Positions 1 to 6,757 of a stretch of DNA of 35,147 nucleotides are shown piece after piece; position 1 is the first letter of the stretch, and every line of letters starts with the position of its first letter. The notes beneath the pieces are model-generated. The model made no database searches and was not told the DNA's origin. It saw only the letters and a program-made list of their open reading frames with translations. A program made the position numbers and the translations under genes. The DNA is from a virus. Location of the stretch: positions 1-35,147 of the IMG/VR virus record IMGVR_UViG_3300046369_000195. The stretch is one strand, 5' to 3'.

Positions 1-106
1 GATAGTGTGTAGCAATTGCAATGAGGCGTTGCTGTTAATCGACGAGAATACCAGCCACGTTTTGACCGTGGACTTTGATGATGAGGATCACGACGATGTC
101 AGCTAG
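1..106 (+). CDS. 3' end of small zinc-binding protein (partial)
   Basis: This is the C-terminal piece of the gene seen whole at 34754-34972, cut by the window start. Read from base 2 it gives IVCSNC followed by an acidic tail ending DHDDVS and a TAG at 104-106. Compared with the right-hand copy it differs at D/N, D/E and two Y/H positions, and the other base changes are silent. This pattern is that of a diverged functional homologue rather than sequencing error. The stop overlaps the ATG of the small terminase gene (ATGTCAGCTAG). Confidence 0.85.
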   Translation, partial: IVCSNCNEALLLIDENTSHVLTVDFDDEDHDDVS

Positions 107-281
107 ATTGCCTGATGAGGTTTGGGTTGAGTTCCTGTCTCGCGTGACAGCGGGTAGAGCTGGTCAGTCAGTGTGCAAGGACAAGGACATGCCAGCGTGG
201 GGGACAACGTGGAACAAGATACACAACGACAAGGACTTTGAGCGCAAGTATATGAACGCGCTGGCGTCTCGCGGTATGATT
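1..281. repeat. Left copy of imperfect terminal redundancy
   Basis: This stretch aligns without gaps to 34867-35147. I count 14 mismatches over 281 bases. Thirteen lie in the first 89 bases, in the 3' end of the zinc-binding small gene, and only one lies in the remaining 192 bases, which are almost all terminase small subunit. It shows that the sequence closes on itself, giving a unit of about 34,866 bp. The uneven mismatch spread suggests two strains joined during assembly, or a recombination joint at the gene boundary. Confidence 0.97.
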
Positions 282-644
282 TATGCCGATCAATTGGATG
301 AGATAAACAGGCGTGTCCTGAATGGTGAGATTGATCCGCAAGCGGCTAGGCTTGTGTCGGACAACTTCAAATGGACGGCGGCTAGGTTGCTGCCAAAGGT
401 GTACGGCGACAAGCAGCAGGTTGATGTGACGCATGAGGCTGGTGGGTCATACCTCGACCTGTTGCAGCAAGTGAACAAGGCGGCTCAGTTGAAGCACGTT
501 GATGTGGTAGAACAGAGAGAAGACACAAGTGACGGATTACGCGCACGCGCGACCGAAGTTAACCAGATTTCAGTTAACTCTGATATGCCTAAAAAACAGG
601 CAAACAGGCGAAAAAAAGGCAAAAAGTTATCCACAGGCAGCTAA
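96..644 (+). CDS. terS: Terminase small subunit (putative)
   Basis: The protein is about 182 residues and should recognise phage DNA and load it onto the large terminase for packaging. The N-terminal half looks like the helix-turn-helix small terminases of P22/Sf6-type phages, with the segment WVEFLSRVTAGR and then PAWGTTWNKIHNDKDF. The middle part DNFKWTAARLLPKVYGDK is a common ending of that fold. The tail is very basic (KKQANRRKKGKK) and may touch DNA. A TTG at 75 would extend it by seven residues. I prefer ATG at 96 because it overlaps the upstream stop and follows GAGG at a fair distance. The position just before the methyltransferase and large terminase supports the call. The last 90 bases carry a 21-base repeat and a DnaA box. 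Confidence 0.8.
   Translation: MSARLPDEVWVEFLSRVTAGRAGQSVCKDKDMPAWGTTWNKIHNDKDFERKYMNALASRGMIYADQLDEINRRVLNGEIDPQAARLVSDNFKWTAARLLPKVYGDKQQVDVTHEAGGSYLDLLQQVNKAAQLKHVDVVEQREDTSDGLRARATEVNQISVNSDMPKKQANRRKKGKKLSTGS
558..578. repeat. GTTAAC-type 21-base repeat, copy 1
   Basis: Two GTTAAC hexamers flank a short AGATTTC-like core. It lies inside the small terminase reading frame. It matches the intergenic copy at 716-736 at 19 of 21 positions, both differences being A to G in the core. Such paired sites near a terminase gene could be packaging, origin or regulator sites. Confidence 0.75.
627..635 (+). other. Perfect consensus DnaA box TTATCCACA
   Basis: The nine bases match the classic bacterial DnaA box exactly. 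They fall in the last codons of the small terminase gene (K-L-S-T), just before a 173-base gap. A single box can occur by chance and the codons are ordinary, but it lies between the two 21-base repeats and next to palindromes. It is a candidate origin element for a phage with no polymerase of its own. Confidence 0.45.
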
Positions 645-671
645 GTCATTGTATTTGCACGATACGCGTTA

Positions 672-691
672 CGCATAATTAACGTTATGCG
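672..691. repeat. Short palindrome in the terS-methyltransferase gap
   Basis: The arms CGCATAA and TTATGCG pair perfectly around a six-base loop TTAACG. No T-run follows, so a terminator is unlikely. A protein-binding site is more plausible. Confidence 0.5.
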
Positions 692-715
692 ACATTTCTG
701 CAAAATATGTGCAAA

Positions 716-736
716 GTTAACCGGATTTCGGTTAAC
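716..736. repeat. GTTAAC-type 21-base repeat, copy 2
   Basis: This copy is a better palindrome than copy 1: arms GTTAACC and GGTTAAC surround GGATTTC. A further GTTAAC sits at 810-815, beside the methyltransferase start. That makes five GTTAAC hexamers within 258 bases. I noticed single copies at roughly 4-kb spacing elsewhere. Confidence 0.8.
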
Positions 737-738
737 CA

Positions 739-766
739 CCCCCCCCATCGAAATATCGCGGGGGGC
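739..766. repeat. C-run/G-run inverted repeat
   Basis: Eight C at 739-746 face six G at 760-765 across an AT-rich spacer, and A-rich sequence follows. A stem of six G-C pairs is possible. The absence of a T-run on the plus strand argues against a terminator. Long C and G runs are also prone to sequencing error. Confidence 0.4.
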
Positions 767-817
767 GGGAATAAAAATATATACCCCTTACCACCCCACC
801 CCCTTCGGAGTTAACGC

Positions 818-1333
818 ATGACCACCCGCCGCCACGAAAATGATTTTTACCCAACCCCGCCATTGGCCACACGCGCCTTGGCAGCGGTTGAGGCGTTTCG
901 CGGCGACATATGGGAACCAGCCTGCGGCAACGGAGCCATCAGCGACGTGCTATCGGAGAAAAACGCGGTTATTAGCACTGATTTACACGATTATGGGTTT
1001 GGGGCGTCAAATGCTGACTTCTTGGCCGCAGATCAGCTTCTTGCGCCTAATATCGTCACAAACCCGCCCTACAAGCACGCTCAGGCGTTTATCCAGAAGG
1101 CCATAGACCTTGGCGCAGAAAAGCATTGCTGGCTGTTGCGGCTGTCGTTTCTCGAATCCAAGAGGCGCAAGGTCGAGCTTTTTGATATAGCCCCGCCGTC
1201 GAGGGTTTGGGTGTTCGCCAAGCGCCTGACAATTTGGCGCGGTGATGAGGCACCGACCAGCACCGGCACTACGGCCTACGCTTGGTTTGTCTGGGATCGC
1301 GGCACCACTGACACGAAAATAGGATGGATTTAA
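818..1333 (+). CDS. Adenine-specific DNA methyltransferase, orphan
   Basis: At 171 residues this is a compact class I SAM-dependent enzyme that should methylate adenine N6 in DNA. The phage-type leader DFYPTPP (9-15) is followed by the SAM-binding motif EPACGNG (33-39) and the catalytic motif NPPY (82-85). Later segments VWVFAKRLTIW and WFVW fit the C-terminal strands of this small family. There is no separate target-recognition domain and no partner restriction gene nearby, so it probably protects phage DNA or changes its recognition by the host. GGAG at 807-810 is well placed before the ATG. It sits between the small and large terminase genes with a one-base gap to the latter, so a link between methylation and packaging is possible but unproven. 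Confidence 0.9.
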   Translation: MTTRRHENDFYPTPPLATRALAAVEAFRGDIWEPACGNGAISDVLSEKNAVISTDLHDYGFGASNADFLAADQLLAPNIVTNPPYKHAQAFIQKAIDLGAEKHCWLLRLSFLESKRRKVELFDIAPPSRVWVFAKRLTIWRGDEAPTSTGTTAYAWFVWDRGTTDTKIGWI

Positions 1334-1334
1334 C

Positions 1335-2732
1335 ATGACCACCCCCGCCACCATCGAAGCGATAGCCGCATTAAGGGCAGACCCCACGTTATTTGTCGAG
1401 GAGGTCTTGCAGGCCACGCCGCAAAGGTGGCAGGCGGAAGCCCTCAAGGCCATCGCCGCAAATGATCGTGTCGCCATCAAATCCGGCCACGGTGTCGGAA
1501 AGACCGCGTTTGAGAGCTGGGTCGTTCTGTGGTGGCTTATGACGCATTATCCGTGCAAGGTGGCCGTGACGGCGAACAGCGCACACCAGCTATCGGACGT
1601 ATTGTGGACGGAGATCGACCGTTGGGCGCGTAACATGCCGCCCGCGTTCAAGGAGCTGCTGGAGTTCAAGGCTGACAAGATCAGCCTCAAGGGCGCACCC
1701 GACAGCTTCGCAGTGGCCAGAACGAGCCGCCGCGAAAATCCTGAGTCGCTTGCGGGTTTTCACTCGCCGCACATGCTGTTTGTGGTCGAGGAAGCGTCCG
1801 GCGTGCCTAACGTCATCTTTGAGACGGCCAGCGGTGCGCTTAGTACCCCTGGTGCAAAAATCATTATGTGCGGTAACCCCACCCGATCCGACGGTTATTT
1901 TTACGACGCCTTCCACGGCGACCGCGAGAAGTGGCACTGCATTACGGTGTCGTGCGAGGAGGGTGAGTACGTTGACCCCAAATTTATCCGCGAGATGGGC
2001 GAGAAGTACGGCGAGGAGAGCAACGTCTTCGCGGTTCGCGTCTTGGGTGAGTTTCCAAAGCAGTCGGACGACGTGCTATTGCCGCTGCACCTGATTGAGG
2101 ATTCAACGAGGCGCGACGTTGAGGCAGGCCCGACCACGCCGGTTGTTTGGGGCTTGGACGTTGCGCGGTTTGGCTCTGACCGGTCGGCGCTTGCAAAGCG
2201 TCAGGGCAATATCTTGGTCGAGCCGATCAGGACGTGGCAGAATAAGGACTTGATGGAGCTTGCCGGTATTGTCTTGTCGGAGTACGACGCCGTGCCTTAT
2301 CAGATGCGCCCGCAGGCGATCTACATTGACGCCATTGGCCTTGGTGCGGGACTGGCTGACCGGCTGAGGGAGCTGGACATGCCCGCCGTTGGCATATCTG
2401 TGTCTGAGACTGCCAGCCTGAAGGCTAAGTTTAATAGGCTTAGGGATGAGCTGTTTTGGCATTGCCGCGAGTGGTTTGAGGCGCGCGACTGCAAAATACC
2501 GCAGGATGACACGCTTATATCGGAATTGTCGGGTATCCGCTATAAATACCTATCGACTGGCAAGTTAAAGGTCGAGAGCAAGGACGAGATGAAGCGCAGG
2601 GGGCAACGCTCGCCTGACGTGGCTGACGCGTTTGTGCTGACCTTCGCGGGGCAGGGTGCGGTTGCCGGTGGATACTCAAGAGGTTATAATTCAAATCGCA
2701 GTTTGAAACCAAAAACGAATTGGGTGGTTTAG
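1335..2732 (+). CDS. terL: Terminase large subunit
   Basis: The 465-residue packaging motor has an N-terminal ATPase and a C-terminal RNase H-like nuclease. Walker A is SGHGVGKT (50-57), Walker B is MLFVVEEA (147-154) and the coupling motif is in MCGNPT (178-183). Nuclease acidic residues lie in GLDVARFGSD (273-282), YIDAIGLGAG (330-339) and SPDVADAF (426-433). All key residues are present, and the length suits this short branch of TerL. The enzyme cuts concatemers and pumps DNA through the portal at 6750. Codon and base use match the structural genes. It ends in TAG directly followed by the TTG of the next gene, without a gap. Confidence 0.96.
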   Translation: MTTPATIEAIAALRADPTLFVEEVLQATPQRWQAEALKAIAANDRVAIKSGHGVGKTAFESWVVLWWLMTHYPCKVAVTANSAHQLSDVLWTEIDRWARNMPPAFKELLEFKADKISLKGAPDSFAVARTSRRENPESLAGFHSPHMLFVVEEASGVPNVIFETASGALSTPGAKIIMCGNPTRSDGYFYDAFHGDREKWHCITVSCEEGEYVDPKFIREMGEKYGEESNVFAVRVLGEFPKQSDDVLLPLHLIEDSTRRDVEAGPTTPVVWGLDVARFGSDRSALAKRQGNILVEPIRTWQNKDLMELAGIVLSEYDAVPYQMRPQAIYIDAIGLGAGLADRLRELDMPAVGISVSETASLKAKFNRLRDELFWHCREWFEARDCKIPQDDTLISELSGIRYKYLSTGKLKVESKDEMKRRGQRSPDVADAFVLTFAGQGAVAGGYSRGYNSNRSLKPKTNWVV

Positions 2733-4106
2733 TTGGAAAGATTCCTCAGCGAATATGATCGCGGCCTGCTTGCCGAGCCAGCGGTCATGCCATCCGTTGA
2801 CCCCTACGGTTTAGCCGCCACTGGCTTGTTATTTGCGCCGGGTGCTGGTGTCGCTGACCTTACCGGCAACGCGCCTGATCCGTCACGCCCCGGTCAGATG
2901 CTGCCATCGTTTTACGAGAACATTAGCGGCGGAAACTACCTCGACGCCGGTTTGCAGGCACTAGGCGGCGCTGGTGACGCGGTTCAAATGATGGGCGCGG
3001 CGTTTCCACCGGCACTAGCCGTCGGCGCTGCTATGAAGGCACCTAGAGGCATTAGGGCGTTCCACGGCTCGCCGTATGATTTTGAGCGCTTTGACATAAG
3101 TAAAATCGGCACTGGTGAAGGCGCTCAGGCGTATGGCCACGGTTTATATTTTGCTGAAAATGAAGATATAGCCAAAAGTTACAGAGACACCTTGTCTTAC
3201 GACAAAAGGAACTCTGTAAAATATGATGGCGAACGTGTTAGAAATTTACGCTTTGAAGACACTACTGGAGCCGATGACGTTCGTGAGAACATATTGGATG
3301 ATATTGCGGGTGAAATGTCATTTTTTGACCAGAAACCAGAAAACGTCATAAAGAGAAAAATTAAAGCGCTAGAAGTTGATGTGGCCAGACCAATAACTAA
3401 AACCGGCGATCAAGAAATTGATGATATACAAGAATACATAAGGCTGTCGAATATAAAAAAATTGGAAACTTATAAAAAAATAGACCCAAATAAGTTTACG
3501 CGCGGTTCAATGTACGAGGTAAACATAGACGCCGACCCTAGTGATATGATTGATTACGATCTTCCGTTAAGCCAACAGCCAAAAGTCCTTAAAGGGATAA
3601 ATGATGCTCACGGTGACCCTGAAATAATTATAGCGCAAGCTGGCCTTGACCCAGAAACAGCGACCGGAGGTCAGCTTGTCCACGCGCTGAGTGGATTCGG
3701 TCAAGGTATGGAAGGGCAAAAAGCTGCCTCTGACTGGCTTGCAAAAGCTGGAGTAAAGGGCATTAAGTTTTACAGCTCTAACTCTAGAAACGTCGCTGGC
3801 GGTGAGCTTATTGACGTAATTAAGGACGCTGACGGCTTTAGGGCAAAGGTCGCCGTCGACAATAGGGCAGGCGGATTAGGTGGAAGCGGCAGGGTTGTAA
3901 CAACCAGCGCCCCATACAAAACCGAAAAAGAGGCGCGTGAATGGGCGGAGCAATCCACCAAAAATCAAGAGAGAAATTTTGTCGTATTCGATGACGCGAC
4001 GATTGAGATCATGCGTAAATACGGCCTGCTTGCCCCGCTGGTTGGCGCAGGCACGGTTGCGGCGGTCAGTGATATGGGCGAAGACAACCAAGGGATTATG
4101 TACTGA
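2733..4106 (+). CDS. ART-PolyVal-type ADP-ribosyltransferase (putative virion cargo)
   Basis: The 457-residue protein carries a mono-ADP-ribosyltransferase-like domain of the kind found in phage polyvalent proteins. Key segments are AFHGSPYDFERF (109-120, likely NAD-binding H111), IGTGEGAQAYGHGLYFAE (125-142, Y139), SMYEVNID (259-266), ASDWLAKAGVKGIKFYSS (332-349) and NFVVFDDATIEIMRKYG (415-431). An extra stretch of about 50 residues near 360-413 interrupts the usual ending. Residues 1-100 are Gly/Ala rich, with SEYDRGLLAEP at the start. I use TTG at 2733, abutting the TerL stop. ATG codons further in, such as residue 19, are possible but would lose the RGLL segment. Bases about 3140-3620 are clearly AT-richer than the flanks, suggesting an acquired payload. 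The target is unknown; it might be co-injected and modify host proteins. Confidence 0.78.
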   Translation: MERFLSEYDRGLLAEPAVMPSVDPYGLAATGLLFAPGAGVADLTGNAPDPSRPGQMLPSFYENISGGNYLDAGLQALGGAGDAVQMMGAAFPPALAVGAAMKAPRGIRAFHGSPYDFERFDISKIGTGEGAQAYGHGLYFAENEDIAKSYRDTLSYDKRNSVKYDGERVRNLRFEDTTGADDVRENILDDIAGEMSFFDQKPENVIKRKIKALEVDVARPITKTGDQEIDDIQEYIRLSNIKKLETYKKIDPNKFTRGSMYEVNIDADPSDMIDYDLPLSQQPKVLKGINDAHGDPEIIIAQAGLDPETATGGQLVHALSGFGQGMEGQKAASDWLAKAGVKGIKFYSSNSRNVAGGELIDVIKDADGFRAKVAVDNRAGGLGGSGRVVTTSAPYKTEKEAREWAEQSTKNQERNFVVFDDATIEIMRKYGLLAPLVGAGTVAAVSDMGEDNQGIMY

Positions 4107-5659
4107 TGGCCTCACCATATGAATATGGCTTAATTGCCGATCAGGAGCGAGGCTTATTAGGTACACTTGCCAATATGTTCAGCCCTGTGCGCCGTCCCAT
4201 TAGGACGCCAGCCGAGACCACCTATATGGAGGCTGACGGCGCACTTTACCCGCAATACAAGTCAGCGACTTACGGCGAGCCTGAGTTTGGCTTTGAGTAC
4301 ATGCCCGCATATCGCGCCATCTCCGGCCTGTTGTCCGACCCTGAGGTGGCTGTCGATGCCGCCGCTGCAATGCCTGAGGCAATGCGCCAGATGTACAACG
4401 ATCAGGTTTTGGCGGGTATGGACATTGCCTACGGCGGGTCAGGTGAGCTTGTCGATGAGGACGGTAGGCGCATTAGTGCTGACGCCACAACAATAGCTGC
4501 GCCACTTGCGCCTGCGGGCATTGCCGCCGCTAAGGCTGGCGGCGCAACCCTTGGCGCTATGGGTGGTCGCTTGACGCCGAGCGAAGTCGCCCAAATTGCA
4601 CGACAAGCGGGTGAAGCAAAAAATCAGTCAATACTGACAGGCGCCCCGCAAGACCCCGGATATTTTACTTTTAAACAACGTGTCCCTTTTGATGAAATAG
4701 ACTACATCACAGAAAAAGCTGCTGATCTAGCTCCTGACCTGACTTTTAACCCGCATGATTATGTTGGTTATTTAATGAAAAATATGCCCGGAGATATTAG
4801 CCGCGCAGGTGAAAATATTGTTGAGGTTCAGGGGCAGCGTTTAACTCGACCAAACCGCGCTACAGGGGGTTACCAGTTTCCCCTTGAGCCTACGTCTCAA
4901 GAGCTTGAGCTTGCTTGGGCTTCAAACCCTCAAGTCATGTCTGGATATTACAACTCTATTCAAGACGCCGCAAAAGAGGGGAAGGGGCTGCTTGGAGTTT
5001 ATTCCGCTATGGGCGGTTTGTCTCAAGATTTTTCCCACCATATCGCAGACACGCTTGTAGACTTAACTAAACAAAACGCAAAAAGCGGCAAGATAAGCAA
5101 ATCAGCAGTAAAAGATTTTGATGCGAAAATAAAAAAGGTCTATCCTGACTTTCCCGGAATAACAAGTTCAAAGGTTGAGGGGTATTTATACTCTGATGGA
5201 AAAGGGAAGGCTAGAAAGTTGGTTGCGGATACAATGGATTCAGCCGCCGCCGCTGACGCTGGCTTCCCATACGTCCCATTGGCGCGTATTGCCGCTGCTG
5301 CGCCTCGGTTAAGAAACTTTGCCTATGACAAGACCGGCCACACAAATCCGACAGGTGCTAGGATTGTCGAGTTTGACCCTGACCAAAAAATAATCCACGC
5401 TGGTGGAAACAAACCGGAGTGGTCAAAAACGTACAAGTCTGCTGCCATTGGTTCAAACAGAGGTGGCTTGGAAATTGACGTTCCTAGAATAGTTTCATTT
5501 CCTAGCTTTTTTGAAAATCGTCGTTTGATAGGTGGCGTCCCAAAGGACGACAGAAAGTCCTTTGAGACAAGCAAAGTTGTTGAGCCTCTAACAAGTGAAA
5601 TTGCAGACAATATGTTGTTGTATAGAGACGAGTATAAAAAGGGGTTGTTAGGGTATTAG
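4106..5659 (+). CDS. Unrecognised large protein, possible second cargo
   Basis: I do not recognise a domain in these 517 residues. The N-terminus has YEYGLIADQERGLLGT and echoes the upstream protein's SEYDRGLLAEP. The C-terminus ends DEYKKGLLGY, again with GLL. An Ala/Gly-rich stretch (about 130-155) is followed by a region of about 360 residues of globular appearance, including GGYQFPLEPTSQELE, VYSAMGGLSQDFSHH and a proline-rich PDFPGITSSKVEGYLYS. I have a sense that this region resembles proteins beside portals in other marine phages, but I cannot name a family. The ATG overlaps the previous stop by one base, so the two genes are translationally coupled. Its interior is AT-richer than the terminase or portal genes. 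It could be an effector, an immunity partner or a minor virion protein. Confidence 0.7.
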   Translation: MASPYEYGLIADQERGLLGTLANMFSPVRRPIRTPAETTYMEADGALYPQYKSATYGEPEFGFEYMPAYRAISGLLSDPEVAVDAAAAMPEAMRQMYNDQVLAGMDIAYGGSGELVDEDGRRISADATTIAAPLAPAGIAAAKAGGATLGAMGGRLTPSEVAQIARQAGEAKNQSILTGAPQDPGYFTFKQRVPFDEIDYITEKAADLAPDLTFNPHDYVGYLMKNMPGDISRAGENIVEVQGQRLTRPNRATGGYQFPLEPTSQELELAWASNPQVMSGYYNSIQDAAKEGKGLLGVYSAMGGLSQDFSHHIADTLVDLTKQNAKSGKISKSAVKDFDAKIKKVYPDFPGITSSKVEGYLYSDGKGKARKLVADTMDSAAAADAGFPYVPLARIAAAAPRLRNFAYDKTGHTNPTGARIVEFDPDQKIIHAGGNKPEWSKTYKSAAIGSNRGGLEIDVPRIVSFPSFFENRRLIGGVPKDDRKSFETSKVVEPLTSEIADNMLLYRDEYKKGLLGY

Positions 5660-5835
5660 TAATCAGGAGCCGAATTTATGTCTATGTTTAGCACGGCACA
5701 CAAAATCCTATCTATTTCGTTTATTTGAGAAAGTGAGTTTTCTGAAAGCGTTTTATCTGATTCTGTAGCTACACCCTGTGCAAGCTCATATACTGAGTTC
5801 ATTATTATGTTTCTGAGTGGAATATTATCAACCAT
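5656..5835 (-). CDS. Small antisense hypothetical protein
   Basis: A 59-residue frame runs against the late operon and ends convergently inside the stop of the 517-residue gene. I choose the ATG at 5835 because GGAG lies about six bases before it. A second ATG at 5847 is not preceded by a good ribosome site. The protein is acidic and helical in appearance (NIIMNSVYELAQG, SQINEIDRILCAVLNI). No family is recognised. It fills a 237-base stretch with no convincing rightward gene, which favours a real gene. A chance frame remains possible. Confidence 0.45.
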   Translation of the reverse strand: MVDNIPLRNIIMNSVYELAQGVATESDKTLSENSLSQINEIDRILCAVLNIDINSAPDY

Positions 5836-5896
5836 ATCTGTCTCCATTTTAAAAACGAATTGTACCCCATATCAGGATAATATCAAAGGCAAAATT

Positions 5897-6157
5897 ATGG
5901 CACCAACCCGCAAAAAGAAAAGCGTCAACCTATCCGTCGGACGCGGTGAAAAGCAGTCGGTCAAGGCTGGTGGTGGACTTACTGCGAAGGGTCGTGCAAA
6001 ATACAACCGAGCCACAGGCTCAAAACTAAAGGCACCTGTGACCGGCAAAGTCAAAGCCGGTAGCGCAGACGCAAAGCGGCGCAAGAGTTTTTGCGCCAGA
6101 TCAAAGAGCTGGACTGGCCCACGCGGCAAGGCAGCTAGGGCAAGATGGAAATGTTAG
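5897..6157 (+). CDS. DUF6321-like small basic protein
   Basis: The 86-residue protein has the pattern GGGLTAKGRAKYNRATGS, then LKAPV, then AKRRKSFCARSKSW, ending in KAARARWKC. This matches the phage DUF6321 family as I remember it. It is strongly basic with two cysteines near the end and probably binds nucleic acid. Its function is unknown. The open frame extends to 5807, but the upstream part is poor. ATG at 5897 gives the conserved start APTRKKK. It opens a run of overlapping small basic genes between the cargo genes and the portal. Confidence 0.8.
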   Translation: MAPTRKKKSVNLSVGRGEKQSVKAGGGLTAKGRAKYNRATGSKLKAPVTGKVKAGSADAKRRKSFCARSKSWTGPRGKAARARWKC

Positions 6158-6166
6158 GAGTTAGCT

Positions 6167-6238
6167 ATGGGATACGGTAAGAAAAAAGGCGGCAAGAAGT
6201 CGGGCGGCGCAAAGCAGGTTCTCGGTAAATACTGCTGA
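6167..6238 (+). CDS. Tiny Lys/Gly-rich peptide (23 residues)
   Basis: ATG at 6167 follows TTAGGAGTTAGCT, an excellent ribosome site. The peptide starts MGYGKKKGGKKSGG and ends LGKYC. Its TGA overlaps the next ATG as TGATG, so it is coupled to the following gene. Similar tiny Lys/Gly peptides occur in marine phages. The function is unknown. It could be a real peptide or a leader that sets translation of the next gene. Confidence 0.6.
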   Translation: MGYGKKKGGKKSGGAKQVLGKYC

Positions 6239-6393
6239 TGTCGCTTTACGGAAATATCGCCAAGAAACGCGCACGCATTAAGGCGGGCAGCGGTGAGAAA
6301 ATGAGAAAGGTCGGAGCCAAGGGTGCGCCAACTAATGCTGCATTTAAGGCTGCGGCGAAAACCGCAAAAAAGAGAAAGAAGGCCAAAGCATGA
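6238..6393 (+). CDS. Small basic phage protein (SLY-type)
   Basis: The 51-residue frame starts MSLYGNIAKKRARIKAGSGE and continues KMRKVGAKGAPTNAAF with a Lys/Ala tail. This start and the GSGEKMRKxGAKGAPT core recur in small phage proteins beside portal genes, which makes the frame convincing despite its length. The very positive charge suggests DNA or RNA binding, or a role inside the head. It overlaps the previous gene as TGATG and the next as ATGA. Confidence 0.75.
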   Translation: MSLYGNIAKKRARIKAGSGEKMRKVGAKGAPTNAAFKAAAKTAKKRKKAKA

Positions 6394-6602
6394 TTGTTTG
6401 TGACAACTGCCCATATCGTGGCCGCTGCGAAATCAAGCAGCGTTGTATTCAGGGCAAAAACGCTATGCCTGACATGACACCGCCGCCAGCTCCGTCAAAG
6501 TTTGTGCAGACCAGCAAAGGCACAGTCGAGACTGCCGGAAAACGCGGCGCACCAATCAAGACTGCGGTCAAGAAGGTCATCAAAAAGGCGAAGATGCATT
6601 GA
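6390..6602 (+). CDS. Small Cys-rich basic protein
   Basis: The 70-residue protein begins MIVCDNCPYRGRCEIKQRC, giving CxxC and two further cysteines that could bind zinc. A proline-rich linker (PPPAPSK) and a basic tail (KTAVKKVIKKAKMH) follow. No family is recognised. The start overlaps the upstream stop (ATGA), and its own TGA overlaps a TTG that opens the next frame. Confidence 0.7.
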   Translation: MIVCDNCPYRGRCEIKQRCIQGKNAMPDMTPPPAPSKFVQTSKGTVETAGKRGAPIKTAVKKVIKKAKMH

Positions 6603-6757
6603 ACATCAGACGCCCGATTGTTGGCCGGATAAGACGCCCGCAGCCCCCGCTAGAACCAAAGGCGGAAGTGTGCGATAATGTCGACACGCCAAAGACGGCG
6701 ACCAAGGTTAAACGTGCGCCAAAACGCGCGGCAAAAGGTGCAAGGAAAAATGGCTAA
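6599..6757 (+). CDS. Small basic protein with TTG start, overlapping portal start
   Basis: TTG at 6599 overlaps the previous TGA as TTGA and opens a 52-residue frame beginning NIRRPIVGRIRRPQPP and ending KRAPKRAAKGARKNG. Its charge and style match the preceding small genes. It runs eight bases into the portal frame, ending at TAA 6755-6757. If it is real, the 24 extra residues of the long portal frame from 6678 (MSTRQRRRPRLN...) are an out-of-frame shadow. The non-ATG start and lack of a recognised family keep confidence moderate. Confidence 0.5.
   Translation: MNIRRPIVGRIRRPQPPLEPKAEVCDNVDTPKTATKVKRAPKRAAKGARKNG

Noticed and set aside
2733-5659. Toxin-antitoxin pair made of the ART gene and its neighbour
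   Set aside because: The second protein is larger than the first, is not like known ART antitoxins and has a virion-like leader. Position alone is not enough.
5678-5728. Sixteen-codon rightward frame after AGGAG in the gap
   Set aside because: It is too short and lacks any recognisable pattern; the antisense frame explains the gap better.
6678-6749. Extended portal N-terminus from ATG 6678
   Set aside because: The extra 24 residues do not resemble portals and overlap a more protein-like frame. ATG 6750 has a better ribosome site and the family start.
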